Assembly (NCBI RefSeq): GCF_016907975.1
Contig: NZ_JAFBCY010000002.1
Coordinates: forward strand, 186,001-250,000
Length of the DNA stretch: 64,000 bases
Direction: 5' to 3'
Source: Methylopila capsulata
GTDB taxonomy: Bacteria; Pseudomonadota; Alphaproteobacteria; Rhizobiales; Methylopilaceae
The notes beneath the pieces were generated by a model that was not told the DNA's origin, made no database searches, and saw only the letters and a program-made list of their open reading frames with translations. Of this stretch, positions 47,650 to 56,357 are shown in pieces. Every line of letters begins with the position of its first letter. Position 1 is the stretch's first letter. The translations under genes and the position numbers were made by a program.

Positions 47650-48102
47650 TCAGTCCGCCGGCTTCACCTTCAGCGTGGAGCCCTCGGCGGCCATCACGCG
47701 CACCCGCGCGCCGGCGGGGAGATCCGGGCCGGTCGCGCGCCAGACCGTGTCGTCGATCCGCACGCGGCCGGCGCCATCGACGAGCGGCTCGTCGAGCGAC
47801 AGAACCCGCCCGACGCAGGCGTGCGCGCGCCGGTTCAGGAGCGGCCGGTCGCTGACCGCGGCGTTGTCGCGGCGGCCGAAGAACCACCAGCCCACGGCGG
47901 CGGCGAGGCCGAGCACGGCGAAGGCCAGCACCTCGGTCTGCCAGCCGGGATCGACGAGAAAGGCCAGCGCGCCGACGGCGATCGCCGCGAGCCCCAGCCA
48001 CAGCAGCACGGTGCCGGGCGCCACGAGTTCGATCGCGAGCAGCGCGACGCCGAGCACCACCCAGCGCCACGGCCCGAGGCCGCCGATCAGTTCGACCAGC
48101 AC
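47650..48102 (-). CDS. NfeD-family membrane protein
   Basis: 150 aa. Three hydrophobic segments (about 10-70) are followed by the OB-fold NfeD domain with ACVGRVLSLDEPLVDGAGRVRIDDTVW. It starts at a GTG five bases after the SPFH gene. NfeD proteins pair with stomatin-like proteins in membrane quality control, and this pairing is seen here. Confidence 0.9.
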   Translation of the reverse strand: MLVELIGGLGPWRWVVLGVALLAIELVAPGTVLLWLGLAAIAVGALAFLVDPGWQTEVLAFAVLGLAAAVGWWFFGRRDNAAVSDRPLLNRRAHACVGRVLSLDEPLVDGAGRVRIDDTVWRATGPDLPAGARVRVMAAEGSTLKVKPAD

Positions 48103-48107
48103 CGCCC

Positions 48108-49079
48108 TCAGGCCCCCGACGCCGGAGACGCGCCGGCGTTCGGCACGCTTCCGCGCCGGGACCCGGAGGTCCGGGCGGCCGGCGTCGCGCCGCCGTCGCT
48201 TCCGAAGGTGTCGCGCGCGATCTCGGCGATGCCGGCGAGCGAGCCGATCAGCGCCGTCGCCTCATAGGGCACGATCAGCGTCTTCTGGTTCGGCGAGGTG
48301 GCGAGCGCCTTCATGGCGTCCACGTACTTCTCGGCGATGAAGTAGTTCAGCGCCGCCATGTCGCCGCGCGCCACCGCCTCGCTGACGAGCGAGGTCGCGC
48401 GCGCCTCGGCCTCCGCCTGCCGCTCGCGCGCCTCGGCGTCGCGGAAGGCGGCCTCCTTGCGGCCCTCGGCCTCCAGGATCTGCGCCTGCTTCGCGCCCTC
48501 CGCCACCAGGATCGAGGCGCGCTTCTCGCGCTCGGCCTTCATCTGCCGGCCCATGGCGGCGACGAGGTCCGCCGGCGGGGTGATGTCCTTGATCTCGATG
48601 CGGGTGACCTTCACGCCCCAGGGCCCGGCGGCGGCGTCGACCACGTGCAGCAGCTTGATGTTGATCTCGTCGCGCTGGGACAGGATGTGGTCGAGGTCCA
48701 TGGAGCCCAGCACCGAGCGGATGTTGGTCATGGTCAGCGCCATCATCGCGCGCTCGAGGCTCGTCACCTCGTAGGAGGCCTGGGCCGCGTCGATCACCTG
48801 GTAGAAGGCGACGCCGTCCACCGTCACGCTGGCGTTGTCGCGGCTGATGACCTCCTGGCTCGGGATGTCGAGCACCTGCTCCATCATGTTCACCTTGCGC
48901 CCGATCTGGTCGATGAACGGCACGATGATGGTGAGGCCGGGGTCCAGCGTCCGGGTGTACTTCTGGAAGCGCTCGACGGTGTAGTTGAAGCCCTGCGGGA
49001 CCGTCTTCACGCCGGCGAAGATGACGAAGATGATCAGCAGCGCCGCCGCGATCGCGACGATGTCGAAGCCGGACAGCAT
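48108..49079 (-). CDS. SPFH/stomatin-like protein (QmcA type)
   Basis: 323 aa. One N-terminal membrane anchor (residues 5-25) precedes the SPFH domain ([22 protein letters not shown], split, near 30) and a long alanine-glutamate coiled coil near 170-240. The ATG at 49079 has GGGGGA upstream; longer frames are open but lack a site. It makes an operon with NfeD and is divergent from the heat-shock gene. Confidence 0.92.
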   Translation of the reverse strand: MLSGFDIVAIAAALLIIFVIFAGVKTVPQGFNYTVERFQKYTRTLDPGLTIIVPFIDQIGRKVNMMEQVLDIPSQEVISRDNASVTVDGVAFYQVIDAAQASYEVTSLERAMMALTMTNIRSVLGSMDLDHILSQRDEINIKLLHVVDAAAGPWGVKVTRIEIKDITPPADLVAAMGRQMKAEREKRASILVAEGAKQAQILEAEGRKEAAFRDAEARERQAEAEARATSLVSEAVARGDMAALNYFIAEKYVDAMKALATSPNQKTLIVPYEATALIGSLAGIAEIARDTFGSDGGATPAARTSGSRRGSVPNAGASPASGA

Positions 49080-49180
49080 AAACGAGGTCCCCCTTTTTGG
49101 CGGCGCCATGAGGCGCCAACGGCCTTGCGAACGCAAGCCGCAAGGGCGGCGGCGCCCTTCGGGCGAGGGAACCCGGAGCG

Positions 49181-49210
49181 CTTGAAAGCCGCGCGTCCCG
49201 CGCCCACCTT
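49181..49210 (+). promoter_or_regulatory. Heat-shock (RpoH-type) promoter candidate
   Basis: CTTGAA (49181-49186) is followed after 16 bases by CCCACCTT (49203-49210), close to the alphaproteobacterial sigma-32 pattern. Transcription would begin near 49217, just before the first hairpin of the leader. Confidence 0.5.
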
Positions 49211-49217
49211 AACGATC

Positions 49218-49290
49218 GGCCGGACACCCCGGCCTTCGGAGCGCTTTGTTTACGAGGCTCCGTCAAAGTCGCTTATGCGAAGGACTTTGA
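49218..49290 (+). ncRNA. ROSE-type RNA thermometer in hsp20 leader
   Basis: Three hairpins are predictable: GGCCGG-N5-CCGGCC (49218-49234), GGAGC-N14-GCTCC (49238-49261), and the SD-sequestering one at 49263-49290. In the last, TCAAAGTC pairs with GACTTTGA and CTT with AAG around loop ATGCG, leaving G49271 bulged. The anti-SD string TCGCT (49269-49273) fits the conserved ROSE motif UYGCU and covers the SD AAGGA (49280-49284). Heating would free the SD. Confidence 0.8.
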
Positions 49291-49292
49291 AC

Positions 49293-49748
49293 ATGTCGCG
49301 TATGACGAGTTTTCAGAGCCCGTTTCTGCTCGGGTTCGACGGCCTTGAGCGCGCGCTGGATCGCGTCGCGAAGAGCGCCGACGGCTACCCGCCGTACAAC
49401 ATCGAACGTGTGGGCCCGTCGCTCGACGGGCCGGAACGGCTCCGCATCACGCTCGCCGTCGCAGGCTTCCAGCCCGAACAGCTGGAGGTCACGATCGAGA
49501 AGAACGAACTGGTGATCCGCGGCCGGCCGCCGGCCGAGCGCGAGGACCGCGTCTACCTCCACAGGGGCATCGCGGCCCGCCAGTTCGTGCGGGCCTTTCT
49601 GCTCGCCGAAGGCATGGAGGTTCTCGGCGCCGATCTTGCGACGGGACTTTTGGTCGTCGATCTCGTTCGTCCAGAGCCGAAACGCGAAGTTCAACGTATC
49701 GCCATCGCGTCGCGCGACGAAAGCAGCCGCTTAGCGGAGAAGGAGTGA
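49293..49748 (+). CDS. Small heat-shock protein (Hsp20/IbpA type)
   Basis: 151 aa. The alpha-crystallin domain runs from about residue 30 to 125, with LRITLAVAGFQPEQLEVTIE and a HRGIAARQFVRAF block. It is an ATP-independent holdase. The ATG at 49293 has AAGGA eight bases upstream; an ATG at 49275 lies in the thermometer loop and is not used. DUF1150 follows after three bases, a standard alphaproteobacterial pair. Confidence 0.93.
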   Translation: MSRMTSFQSPFLLGFDGLERALDRVAKSADGYPPYNIERVGPSLDGPERLRITLAVAGFQPEQLEVTIEKNELVIRGRPPAEREDRVYLHRGIAARQFVRAFLLAEGMEVLGADLATGLLVVDLVRPEPKREVQRIAIASRDESSRLAEKE

Positions 49749-49751
49749 GTC

Positions 49752-50018
49752 ATGATCCGGGAAAACGCTTCGGTCCGTCAGGGGCCTCTGAGCTCCGCCG
49801 AATTCGCGGCCGTCGGCGACGGCCACATCGCCTACGTGAAGCCGATCCTCTCCGAGGAGCTGAACGCCCTGTTTCCGGAGGCTCCCGAGCTTGAGCCGGG
49901 TCTGAAGCTGTTCGCGCTGCTCGGCGCCAACGGGCAGCCGATCGTGGTCGCGGACAGCCGCGAAGCCCTCTTCGAGAGCGCGCGCGAGCACGAACTCGTC
50001 ACCGTCAGCCTGCACTGA
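49752..50018 (+). CDS. DUF1150 family protein
   Basis: 88 aa. The family core IAYVKPILSEELNALFP and LFALLGANGQPIVVADSREAL, split, is clear. DUF1150 genes sit next to small heat-shock genes in many alphaproteobacteria but their function is not known. It is three bases after the hsp20 stop and is presumably heat induced with it. Confidence 0.85.
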   Translation: MIRENASVRQGPLSSAEFAAVGDGHIAYVKPILSEELNALFPEAPELEPGLKLFALLGANGQPIVVADSREALFESAREHELVTVSLH

Positions 50019-50040
50019 GGTCAGCCGCGAAGACCTAAAG

Positions 50041-50072
50041 CCGGACGCCCTGCGGAGTCACGGGGCGTCTGG
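50041..50072 (+). terminator. Hairpin after hsp20-DUF1150
   Basis: CCGGACGCCC (50041-50050) and GGGCGTCTGG (50063-50072) form a 10-bp stem with one G-T pair. No U-run follows, so it is a weak terminator call. Confidence 0.4.
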
Positions 50073-50117
50073 CGCTTGCGCTCGGCGCGTGGCCGACCGC
50101 CTGCAAACCAAGCAGGC

Positions 50118-50582
50118 TTAAGCCGCGTTCGAGGCCAGGGGCTGGGTCAGCACGGCGTGCAGCGCCGTCGCGTCGCGGGAGGCGCGCAGCTTCTGAGCGG
50201 TCGCGGGGTCGCGTAGGACGCGGGCGACCCGCGCGAGCGCCTTCAGATGGTCCGCTCCCGCCGTTTCCGGCGCGAGCAACAGGAAAGCGAGGTCGACGGG
50301 CTCGCCGTCCAGCGCGTCGAAGTCGATCGGGCGGTCCAGCCGCGCGAACAGCCCGAACAGCCGGTCGAATTTCGGCAGCTTGCCGTGCGGGATCGCGATG
50401 CCCGCCCCCACGCCCGTGGAGCCGAGCCGTTCCCGCTGCAGCAGCGTCTCGAACACGTCGCGCTCGGGCAGGCCCGTGAGCTCCGCGGCGCGCGCCGCAA
50501 GCTCCTGGATGGCCTGCTTTTTCGAATTGACTTTGAGCGCCGGTAATATCGCGTTCTGCGCGACGAGGTCGGCTAGGGGCAT
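50118..50582 (-). CDS. ptsN: PTS IIA-like nitrogen-regulatory protein PtsN
   Basis: 154 aa. The phospho-accepting His lies in GIAIPHGKLP near residue 66. In alphaproteobacteria PtsN acts in the regulatory PTS that tunes potassium transport, stress and nitrogen signalling. The start at 50582 is used; the frame is open further upstream without a site. It follows hpf and rpoN in the usual order. Confidence 0.94.
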   Translation of the reverse strand: MPLADLVAQNAILPALKVNSKKQAIQELAARAAELTGLPERDVFETLLQRERLGSTGVGAGIAIPHGKLPKFDRLFGLFARLDRPIDFDALDGEPVDLAFLLLAPETAGADHLKALARVARVLRDPATAQKLRASRDATALHAVLTQPLASNAA

Positions 50583-50660
50583 CTGACGTCGAAACCTCGG
50601 CTGCGCGGCCCGCAGCGACGCATGGGAGCCTGTCCCACGCGCCACGACCGCGGCTCGAAT

Positions 50661-51242
50661 TCAGTGGCCGTCCGCGCCGCCAACCGGGGGCGGGTCAATC
50701 CAGCCGACGTTACCGTCAGCACGGCGATACACCATATTGATGCGGCCGTGAACCGCATGCCGGAAAACGACCACAGGCGCGCCGGTGAGGTCGAGCTCCA
50801 TCACCGCAAAACCCACGGTCATGCGGCGCAGCTTGGTGGTGGTCTCCGCGACGATGACCGGGCTCCAGCCGTCGTCCTCGAGGTCGGTCTCGTCGGTCGG
50901 GCTCTCGAACACGACGTAGGGCGCGTTGTCGTTCGAATCAGCCTCGGCGTGATGGTCCTTGAGACGCGCCTTGTACCGCTTCAGGCGGCGCTCGATGCGG
51001 GCCGCGGCCTGGTCGAAGCTGGCGTAGGCGTCCGCAGCCGCGCCGGCCGACTGCAGGACGATCCCGCTGTCGAGGTGCAGCGAGCACTCGGTGCGGAACC
51101 CGGAGCCGTCCTTGGCGACGGTGACGTGGCCTGAGAATCCCCCGTCAAAATACTTCGACATCGCGCCAGAAATACGATCCTGAACCTGCTCTCGAAGGGT
51201 CTCTCCGAGATCGAGGTTCTTTCCGGAAACGCGCAACGACAT
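50661..51242 (-). CDS. hpf: Ribosome hibernation-promoting factor, long form
   Basis: 193 aa. The N-terminal HPF/RaiA domain (residues 1-100, SLRVSGKNLDLGETL onward) binds the 30S decoding centre, and the C-terminal domain (about 135-193, LRRMTVGFAVMELDLTG) drives 100S dimers. The ATG at 51242 has GGAG upstream. It lies between rpoN and ptsN as in other proteobacteria. Confidence 0.93.
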   Translation of the reverse strand: MSLRVSGKNLDLGETLREQVQDRISGAMSKYFDGGFSGHVTVAKDGSGFRTECSLHLDSGIVLQSAGAAADAYASFDQAAARIERRLKRYKARLKDHHAEADSNDNAPYVVFESPTDETDLEDDGWSPVIVAETTTKLRRMTVGFAVMELDLTGAPVVVFRHAVHGRINMVYRRADGNVGWIDPPPVGGADGH

Positions 51243-51431
51243 GGATTTCGCTCCACGGCTGACGACAGGAGGTCGGGCGCTGGAACCATGCCTCGACGCC
51301 GCCAAAACCGCGTCGCCGAACGCACCGTCGTCGCCCCTCCTTTTAAGACCTAAGAGCCGCCCATATCGAAGTCAATCGGCCCTTCGGCACGATCATTTTT
51401 CCGCTAATCCCTTGAAAAACTTGTCGGAACT

Positions 51432-52985
51432 CTATTGAGCCGGCACGTTGCGCGCCGACGTCTTCTCGCGCCGCCGCTGCACCGAGGAGGGAATGCGCAG
51501 GCTCTCGCGGTACTTGGCGACGGTGCGGCGGGCGATTTCGACGCCCCCGTCGTGCAGCCGCTTCACGATCGTGTCGTCGGACAGAACGTCGTCCGGGCTC
51601 TCGGCGTCGATCATGGTGCGGATGCGATGCCGCACGGCTTCCGCCGAATGCGCGTCGCCGCCGTCGGCGCTCGCGATCGAGGCGGTGAAGAAATATTTGA
51701 GTTCGAACACGCCGCGCGGCGTCGCCATGTACTTGTTGGCGGTCACCCGCGACACGGTCGATTCGTGCATGCCGATGGCGTCCGCGATCGTGCGCAGGTT
51801 GAGCGGCCTGAGGTGCGCGACGCCGTGGACGAGAAAGCCGTCCTGCTGGCGCACGATCTCGGTCGCGACCTTGAGAATGGTCCGCGCCCGCTGCTCGAGG
51901 CTGCGCGTCAGCCAGTTCGCCGTCTGCAGGCATTCGGTCAGGAAGGTCTTCTCGCCCTCGTCCTTCGCAACCCGCACCACCTTGGCGTAATAGGCCTGAT
52001 TCACGAGCACCCGTGGCAGGCTGTCGGCGACCAGCTCCACGAGCCAGGCGCCGTCCTGGCCGAGCCGCACCAGCACGTCAGGGCTGACCGACAGCACCAC
52101 CTCGCCGCCGAACCCGCGCCCGGGCTTGGGTTCGAGCCGCTTCAGCTCCGCCAGCATGTCGGCGAGGTCCTCCTCGTCGACGCCGCACAGCCGGCGCAGC
52201 GCGGCGAAATCGCGGCGGGCGACCAGCTCCAGGTTCTCGACCAGGGCCTGCATGGCGGGATCGTAGCGGTCGCGCTCCCGCAGCTGGATCGCGAGGCATT
52301 CCGCGAGGGTGCGCGCGCCGACGCCGCTCGGCTCGAAGGTCTGGATGACGCGCAGGACGTCCTCGACCGCCTCCAGCGAGGCGCCGAGACGCTCGGCGAT
52401 CGATTCGATCGGCTCGCGGATGTAGCCGGCTTCGTCGACCAGATCGATGAGGTGCAGGCCGATGGCGCGCTCGACGGTCGACGACACGGCAAGCACAAGC
52501 TGGCGCTCCAGGTGATCGGCCAGCGTCGGACGGTCGGCCACGTAGGCTTCGAGGTCGGCGCCCTCCCCCGAACCGGCGGAGCCCGGACCGATCGACGACC
52601 AGTCGCCGACGTCGGGCGGGGTCTCCGCCGGCGTCCGGGCCGCCTCCTGGGGCGCGTCGTCGGGAAAGACGTTGCCGAAGTCGGTGTCGAGCCGCTGTTC
52701 GATTTCGGACCGCGAGCCGGCGCCGCCGTCCTCGGCCCAGTCGTCGGAGCTCTTCGCGCCCTCGAAGGCCTCCTCGAGGCGGCGCTCCTGCGCCTGCGCC
52801 TCGTCGGGCACGTCTTCGACCCGCTCCTCCTGCCGCTCCAGAAGCGGATTCTGCTCGAGCTCGTTCTCCACGTAGGTCGCGAGGTCGAGGCTCGACAGCT
52901 GCAGCAGCTTGATGGCCTGCATAAGCTGCGGCGTCATCACCAGCGACTGGGATTGGCGCAGAAGCAGCTTTGGGGTCAGGGCCAT
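51432..52985 (-). CDS. rpoN: RNA polymerase sigma-54 factor
   Basis: 517 aa. Region I (LLLRQSQSLVMTPQLMQAIKLLQ, split) is glutamine- and leucine-rich; an acidic linker (residues 70-150), the core-binding region and the C-terminal RpoN box ARRTVAKYRE follow. The start is the ATG at 52985 (MALTPK). It directs sigma-54 transcription with enhancer proteins; hpf and ptsN follow. Confidence 0.95.
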   Translation of the reverse strand: MALTPKLLLRQSQSLVMTPQLMQAIKLLQLSSLDLATYVENELEQNPLLERQEERVEDVPDEAQAQERRLEEAFEGAKSSDDWAEDGGAGSRSEIEQRLDTDFGNVFPDDAPQEAARTPAETPPDVGDWSSIGPGSAGSGEGADLEAYVADRPTLADHLERQLVLAVSSTVERAIGLHLIDLVDEAGYIREPIESIAERLGASLEAVEDVLRVIQTFEPSGVGARTLAECLAIQLRERDRYDPAMQALVENLELVARRDFAALRRLCGVDEEDLADMLAELKRLEPKPGRGFGGEVVLSVSPDVLVRLGQDGAWLVELVADSLPRVLVNQAYYAKVVRVAKDEGEKTFLTECLQTANWLTRSLEQRARTILKVATEIVRQQDGFLVHGVAHLRPLNLRTIADAIGMHESTVSRVTANKYMATPRGVFELKYFFTASIASADGGDAHSAEAVRHRIRTMIDAESPDDVLSDDTIVKRLHDGGVEIARRTVAKYRESLRIPSSVQRRREKTSARNVPAQ

Positions 52986-53176
52986 GAGTGCGGGCGCTCG
53001 GACGGCTGAGGCGACGCGGCCCCGGCTGTCGCGCACTCGTTAGCGGCGGCCGGACCGCGTCGTCGACACGGGAACTGGGCGGCCGCGAAGCGCCCGCCAA
53101 ACGGATCGTCTGCGACTTCGACCCCCGCCGCAAGGCGTGTGGGCCGATTCTTGCATAACGAACCGCTTCGCCGTTC

Positions 53177-53998
53177 TTAAAGCCGAAACTCTTCGCCGAG
53201 GTAAAGCCGCCGCACGTCCGGATGGGACACGATCTCGTCGGGCGTCCCCTCCATCAGCACGCGCCCCGCGTGAATGATGTAGGCGCGGTCGATCAGCCCG
53301 AGCGTCTCGCGGACGTTGTGGTCCGTGATCAGCACGCCGATGCCCCGGTTCGTGAGGTGCCGCACCAGCGCCTGGATGTCGCCGACCGCGATCGGATCGA
53401 TGCCCGCGAACGGCTCGTCCAGCAGCATGAAGCTCGGCCGGCTCGCGAGCGCGCGGGCGATCTCGACGCGGCGCCGCTCGCCGCCGGACAGCGCGATCGA
53501 CGGCGACTTGCGCAGCCGCGCGACGCCGAACTCCTCCAGCAGGGCGTCGAGGTCGTGCTCGCGCCGCTTGCGGTCCGGCTCCACGACCTCGAGCACGGCG
53601 CGGATGTTGTCCTCCACCGACAGGCCGCGAAAGATCGAAGCCTCCTGCGGGAGATAGCCGACCCCTAGCCGCGCGCGGCGGTACATCGGCAGGCGCGTCA
53701 CGTCGTTGCCGTCGAGCTCGATCCGGCCGCGGTCGGCCGGAACGAGTCCGGTGATCATGTAGAACACCGTGGTCTTGCCGGCGCCGTTCGGCCCGAGCAG
53801 GCCCACGGCCTCGCCGCGCCGCACCGACAGGCCGACGTCGTGCACGACGGCGCGGGAGCCGTAGCTCTTGGCGAGCCCCCGCGCGACCAGCGCGCCTTCG
53901 GCGACGTCGGCGGTCTCGAAATCATGGCCGTCCGCCGACGGCGAATAGGCGGCCTCGGGCTGCCGCCGTCCGGCGGCGAAACGCGACATCAGGCTCAC
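53177..53998 (-). CDS. lptB: LPS export ABC ATPase LptB
   Basis: 273 aa. Walker [10 protein letters not shown], signature ALSGGERRRVEIARAL, Walker B MLLDEPFAGIDP and H-loop DHNVRE identify LptB. About 35 residues precede the usual LptB start, typical of Rhizobiales. It powers LptFG-driven extraction of lipopolysaccharide. GTG start at 53998; an ATG three codons later is possible. It is nine bases after lptA. Confidence 0.93.
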   Translation of the reverse strand: MSLMSRFAAGRRQPEAAYSPSADGHDFETADVAEGALVARGLAKSYGSRAVVHDVGLSVRRGEAVGLLGPNGAGKTTVFYMITGLVPADRGRIELDGNDVTRLPMYRRARLGVGYLPQEASIFRGLSVEDNIRAVLEVVEPDRKRREHDLDALLEEFGVARLRKSPSIALSGGERRRVEIARALASRPSFMLLDEPFAGIDPIAVGDIQALVRHLTNRGIGVLITDHNVRETLGLIDRAYIIHAGRVLMEGTPDEIVSHPDVRRLYLGEEFRL

Positions 53999-54007
53999 GC
54001 GGCGCTC

Positions 54008-54601
54008 CTAGGGCTGCTGGCGCTGCGCGGGCTTGAACACGCCCTGCACGCGCCCGCCGCCCGCGGCGCTTTCGACGCGCGACCGCTGGGTCGTCAGGTC
54101 GACGTGCAGCCGGTCGCCGCGAATGACGTTGTCGCCCTGGGAGACCACGACGCCGCCCGTCAGCACCACGGTGTTGCTCGGCATGTCGAACACGCCGTGC
54201 TGGCCCGTGGCCTTCTGCTCCTTGGAGGTGACGACCACGTTGCCGTCGGCCTCGAGGCGGCGGATGTCGCGGCCCTGCGGCGCGCTCGGCGTGCCGCTCG
54301 GGCCCGAGGTCGCGCCCTGGGTCGGACGCTGCCCGTCCTTCGGCTTCTGCGGCTGATCGTTCGGGCCGTAATAGTAGATCGTCAGCTGCTTCGACTTGAG
54401 CGTCGAGTCGCCCTGCACCACCTGGACGTTGCCGGAGAACACCGCGGCCTGGTCCTTCTCGCGCACCTCGAGATTGTCCGCCTCGACGTTGACCGGCTCG
54501 TCGGAGCGGCCGGAGAACCCTTCGAACGCGCTTGTGACGGACTGCGCCGAGGCGACCGCCGGCAGCGCGAGACTTGCGAAGATCGCGAGAACGAAACGCA
54601 T
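54008..54601 (-). CDS. lptA: LPS transport periplasmic protein LptA
   Basis: 197 aa with a signal peptide ending ASAQ near residue 20. The LptA/OstA domain is split by a proline-, serine- and glutamine-rich insert at residues 80-111. The ATG at 54601 has AAGGAGG upstream; an earlier ATG at 54637 overlaps lptC. It forms the periplasmic bridge for LPS between LptC and LptD. Confidence 0.9.
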   Translation of the reverse strand: MRFVLAIFASLALPAVASAQSVTSAFEGFSGRSDEPVNVEADNLEVREKDQAAVFSGNVQVVQGDSTLKSKQLTIYYYGPNDQPQKPKDGQRPTQGATSGPSGTPSAPQGRDIRRLEADGNVVVTSKEQKATGQHGVFDMPSNTVVLTGGVVVSQGDNVIRGDRLHVDLTTQRSRVESAAGGGRVQGVFKPAQRQQP

Positions 54602-54633
54602 CGGCGCCTCCTTGGGCGTAGTGTTTTGAGCTT

Positions 54634-55329
54634 TCACGGCGTTGGCGGGGGATTGGTGGGGAGAGCGGCGTCCGCGGCGGGGGCCCCCCGACGCAGCGTC
54701 AGCTTAACACGGCCGGAGAACCGCATGCTGTCGCCGCTGTGCAGGATCTCCATCCGATCCGCAGTGAGCAGCGAACCGCCCATCTTGATGGTGACGGGCT
54801 GGTCGGACACGATCCGGCCCGTCTTCAGTTCCGCCCGTGCGCTGTCGAAGGTCGCGTCGTCGCCCTTGTCGGAGATGGCGCGCACGCTCTTCGTGAGGTC
54901 GAGCACCTGCGTCGTCGCGTCGTAGACGCCGACGCTGGAGGTGAGCGTCGCCCACCCCTGGTCCGTCATTTCGATCCGCGCTCCGAGGCCGTCGAGCTCG
55001 ATCCTGTTGGGGCTTGCGATGGTCTGCCGCGCGGTGCGGGCGGTGACGTCGTAGGCGCGGTCCTGCCCGTTGAAGCCGCGCAGCCGCGGCGCGTCCATGG
55101 CGACCGTGGAGCCGCCGACGTCGATGCCGGCCACGTCCACGTGCACTTCGTCGGACAGGGGCTCCAGCACCGCCGCGGCGCCCACCGCGACGACGAGCGC
55201 CGCCGCCAGCGTCGGCGTGGCGATCCTCAGCCGCCGCACCAGCCGGCTGTGCCGCTCGGCGCGCCGGAACGCCTCGGCCGGGACGCCGCCCGCCGCAGCC
55301 AGGGCGATGATGGGAGAGGACCTCAGCAC
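54634..55329 (-). CDS. lptC: LPS export protein LptC
   Basis: 231 aa. One membrane anchor (about residues 37-58) precedes the periplasmic LptC jellyroll, with RLRGFNGQDRAYDVTA near 83. GTG start 12 bases after the RNase D stop. It passes LPS from LptBFG to LptA. Confidence 0.88.
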   Translation of the reverse strand: MLRSSPIIALAAAGGVPAEAFRRAERHSRLVRRLRIATPTLAAALVVAVGAAAVLEPLSDEVHVDVAGIDVGGSTVAMDAPRLRGFNGQDRAYDVTARTARQTIASPNRIELDGLGARIEMTDQGWATLTSSVGVYDATTQVLDLTKSVRAISDKGDDATFDSARAELKTGRIVSDQPVTIKMGGSLLTADRMEILHSGDSMRFSGRVKLTLRRGAPAADAALPTNPPPTP

Positions 55330-55341
55330 GCGGTCGTTCCG

Positions 55342-55956
55342 TCAGGCGTGCGAGAAGATGTCGTTCTCGGCCCAGCCCGCGAGATCAAGCGCCGCGCGCA
55401 CGGGAACGAAGGCGAAGCAGGCGTCGGCGAAGGCCGTGCGGTTCTCGCGCGCCAGCACGCCGTCCAGCTTGGCGCGCAGGGCGTGCAGATGCAGCACGTC
55501 GCTCGCGGCGTAGGCGAGCTGCGCGTCCGACAGCTCGTCCGCGCCCCAGTCCGACGACTGCTGCTGCTTGGAGATCTCGACGCCGAGCATCTCGCGGACG
55601 AGATCCTTCAGGCCGTGGCGGTCGGTGTAGGTGCGGACCAGCTTGGACGCGATCTTGGTGCAGTAGACCGGCTCGGTCATGACGCCGAAGGCCTTGTAGA
55701 GGGCCGCGACGTCGAACCGGGCGAAATGGAACAGCTTGGTCACCGCGCGGTCGCGCAGCAGCGCCTCGATGTTCGGGGCGCGCGTCTGGCCTGGCGCGAT
55801 CTGCACGAGATCGGCCGAGCCGTCGCCGGTCGAGAGCTGGACCAGGCAGAGCCGGTCGCGGTGGGGATTGAGGCCGAGGGTTTCGGTGTCGATCGCGACC
55901 GCAGAACCGGGGACGTAATCGTTGGGAAGATCGCCCCGATGAAGTCGGATCGTCAT
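55342..55956 (-). CDS. rnd: Ribonuclease D-like 3'-5' exonuclease
   Basis: 204 aa, only the DEDD catalytic domain, without the HRDC domains of E. coli RNase D. Residues D23 and E25 (DTETLG), D82 (FARFDVA), and Y149 with D153 (YAASD) make up the DEDDy site. It trims structured RNA 3' ends. The short form next to lptC is normal for alphaproteobacteria. Confidence 0.9.
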   Translation of the reverse strand: MTIRLHRGDLPNDYVPGSAVAIDTETLGLNPHRDRLCLVQLSTGDGSADLVQIAPGQTRAPNIEALLRDRAVTKLFHFARFDVAALYKAFGVMTEPVYCTKIASKLVRTYTDRHGLKDLVREMLGVEISKQQQSSDWGADELSDAQLAYAASDVLHLHALRAKLDGVLARENRTAFADACFAFVPVRAALDLAGWAENDIFSHA

Positions 55957-56078
55957 GCGCGGCTCTACCGATCATGCGCGCCGGGCGTGCGACGAAGCGA
56001 AGCCGCCGGGCAGGCGCGCGTCAAGACGAACACGTTCGAGCGCCGCGAGAATGACTTCGCGACGCTCGAACGTGGATG

Positions 56079-56163
56079 TGGTGCCCAGAAGAGGACTCGA
56101 ACCTCCACGGTGTTACCCACACGGACCTGAACCGTGCGCGTCTACCAATTCCGCCACCTGGGC
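56079..56163 (-). tRNA. tRNA-Leu (anticodon CAG)
   Basis: The minus strand folds as a class II tRNA: acceptor GCCCAGG pairs with the 3' end, a D-loop with GGTAGAC, anticodon loop TTCAGGT flanked by CACGG/CCGTG, a long variable arm, and T-arm GGTTCGAGTCC. The 3' CCA is encoded. It reads CUG codons, the commonest leucine codon in this genome. Confidence 0.95.
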
Positions 56164-56357
56164 TCGCGGTGGGTCTTAGGGGGTCGACAGGGGGCCTGTC
56201 AATGGCGCTGTGAAGCTTATCCCAGGCATCCGCCGCGCGCCCGCCGGGACGGGCGGAGGACATCCGACCTATTGGACGGGGCGCGCGCAATTCAGCCCTA
56301 ATCGTTGACGAAGGATGAACGCGGGGCCGGCCGAACGTCATCGCAGGGATTTGCCCG

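Noticed and set aside
49275-49748. Hsp20 start at the ATG at 49275
   Set aside because: That ATG is in the loop of the thermometer hairpin and has no ribosome site; the ATG at 49293 has AAGGA at the right distance.
56079-56357. tRNA-Leu as an attachment site of an integrated element
   Set aside because: No integrase, repeat of the tRNA 3' end or foreign-looking genes are nearby; both flanks are housekeeping genes.
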